From NCBI GenBank assembly GCA_024278565.1, contig JAJRSY010000224.1:1-13505 (forward strand): a DNA stretch of 13,505 bases, in the 5' to 3' direction. Under the pieces are notes generated by a model. The model was given only the letters and a program-made list of their open reading frames with translations. It was not told where the DNA came from and did not search any database. Positions 13,367 to 13,505 of the stretch are shown here, piece after piece. Position numbers and translations under genes: made by a program. Position 1 is the first letter of the stretch, and each line of letters begins with the position of its first letter. This DNA comes from Bacteroidota bacterium (GTDB taxonomy: Bacteria; Bacteroidota; Bacteroidia; Flavobacteriales; Flavobacteriaceae).

Positions 13367-13505
13367 ATGGCCAAAAAAAAAACCTCGGATATCCGGGGAC
13401 AAATATTCAAACATCATTATACCTTTCACCATTTATTGTTGAAGGTGTTTTCTTCTGCTCTAATGAAATTAAGCTGTGGGCTTAAAAACATTCAGTTGGG
13501 CAAAA
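13367..13505 (+). CDS. 5' end of a further gene, possibly a hexapeptide acyltransferase
   Basis: An ATG at 13367 opens a frame without a stop to the window edge, giving 46 complete codons. It starts MAKKKTSDIRGQIF and continues HHYTFHHLLLKVF, then LMKLSCGLKNIQLGK. It begins 61 bp after wzy on the same strand, which fits continuation of the operon. An amphipathic basic leader followed by LKNIxLGK resembles the start of left-handed beta-helix (hexapeptide-repeat) acetyltransferases common in such loci, but the repeats themselves lie beyond the window, so this is only a guess. An A10 tract (13373-13382) encodes the three Lys codons after Ala2. A GC hairpin (13383-13398) falls inside the coding sequence. 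Open length and position support a real gene; the family is uncertain. Confidence 0.5.
   Translation, partial: MAKKKTSDIRGQIFKHHYTFHHLLLKVFSSALMKLSCGLKNIQLGK
13373..13382 (+). repeat. A10 homopolymer at the start of the right-edge gene
   Basis: Ten A bases encode Lys3-Lys5 and the first base of Thr6 of the partial gene. It is the third A10 tract directly behind a start codon in this window. Confidence 0.5.

Noticed and set aside
13373..13398. Hairpin CCTCGG-ATAT-CCGGGG preceded by A10, which reads on the minus strand as an intrinsic terminator
   Set aside because: The plus-strand frame from ATG 13367 runs through it without a stop and follows operon spacing. The only minus-strand support is an 11-residue open tail ending at 13469, too short to trust.
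1..13505. CRISPR arrays, tRNA/rRNA genes, insertion sequences or integrase attachment sites
   Set aside because: I saw no regularly spaced repeats, no transposase or integrase reading frame, no terminal inverted repeats and no RNA-gene signatures on either strand.

Overview
The window is most of a polysaccharide (O-antigen, capsule or exopolysaccharide) biosynthesis locus. Every supported gene is on the + strand, in one tightly packed series with several stop/start overlaps. The base composition (roughly 25-55% GC depending on the row), the absence of clear Shine-Dalgarno motifs, A-rich sequence before the starts, and the gene families (VanZ-like tail, LegB/LegC pair, CBS-domain nucleotidyltransferase, PAPS sulfotransferases) suggest a Bacteroidota bacterium, possibly a marine one. 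This is inference; no rRNA or marker gene is present.

Layout. 1-173: 3' end of a VanZ-like membrane protein, probably the chromosomal flank. 264-1232: very AT-rich sulfotransferase. 1329-3444: legB and legC, a 4,6-dehydratase and a PLP aminotransferase overlapping by 8 bp, which make a 4-amino-4,6-dideoxy sugar nucleotide. 3463-4683: GT4 glycosyltransferase. 4680-6215: Wzx-type flippase. 6240-7193: second sulfotransferase. 7239-8159: GT-A-type glycosyltransferase. 8209-8730: PseH/RimJ-like GNAT acetyltransferase, apparently starting at ATT. 8714-9796 and 9818-10885: tandem FemAB-like N-acyl/aminoacyl transferases. 10890-11954: CBS-pair sugar-1-phosphate nucleotidyltransferase resembling PtmE. 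12052-13305: Wzy/O-antigen-ligase-like polymerase. 13367-13505: 5' end of a further gene running off the window. No gene-free stretch reaches 300 bases.

How the genes could work together (inference): the PtmE-like enzyme activates a hexosamine-1-phosphate, probably with GTP. LegB and LegC convert it to a 4-amino-4,6-dideoxy sugar nucleotide. The GNAT and/or FemAB-like enzymes acylate or aminoacylate the new amine. The two glycosyltransferases build part of the repeat unit, the two sulfotransferases add sulfate from PAPS, Wzx flips it and Wzy polymerises it. The NeuC/NeuB/CMP-synthetase genes that would continue to legionaminic acid are absent here, and so is an initiating glycosyl-1-phosphate transferase.

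Most worth a second look: a sugar pathway that stops at the 4-amino stage beside three candidate N-acylating enzymes and two sulfotransferases; a G10 tract inside the conserved GGG motif of the first FemAB-like gene, with G8 tracts in wzx and wzy; non-ATG starts; and an AT-rich block that begins inside wzx and ends inside the following glycosyltransferase gene, suggesting mosaic exchange.
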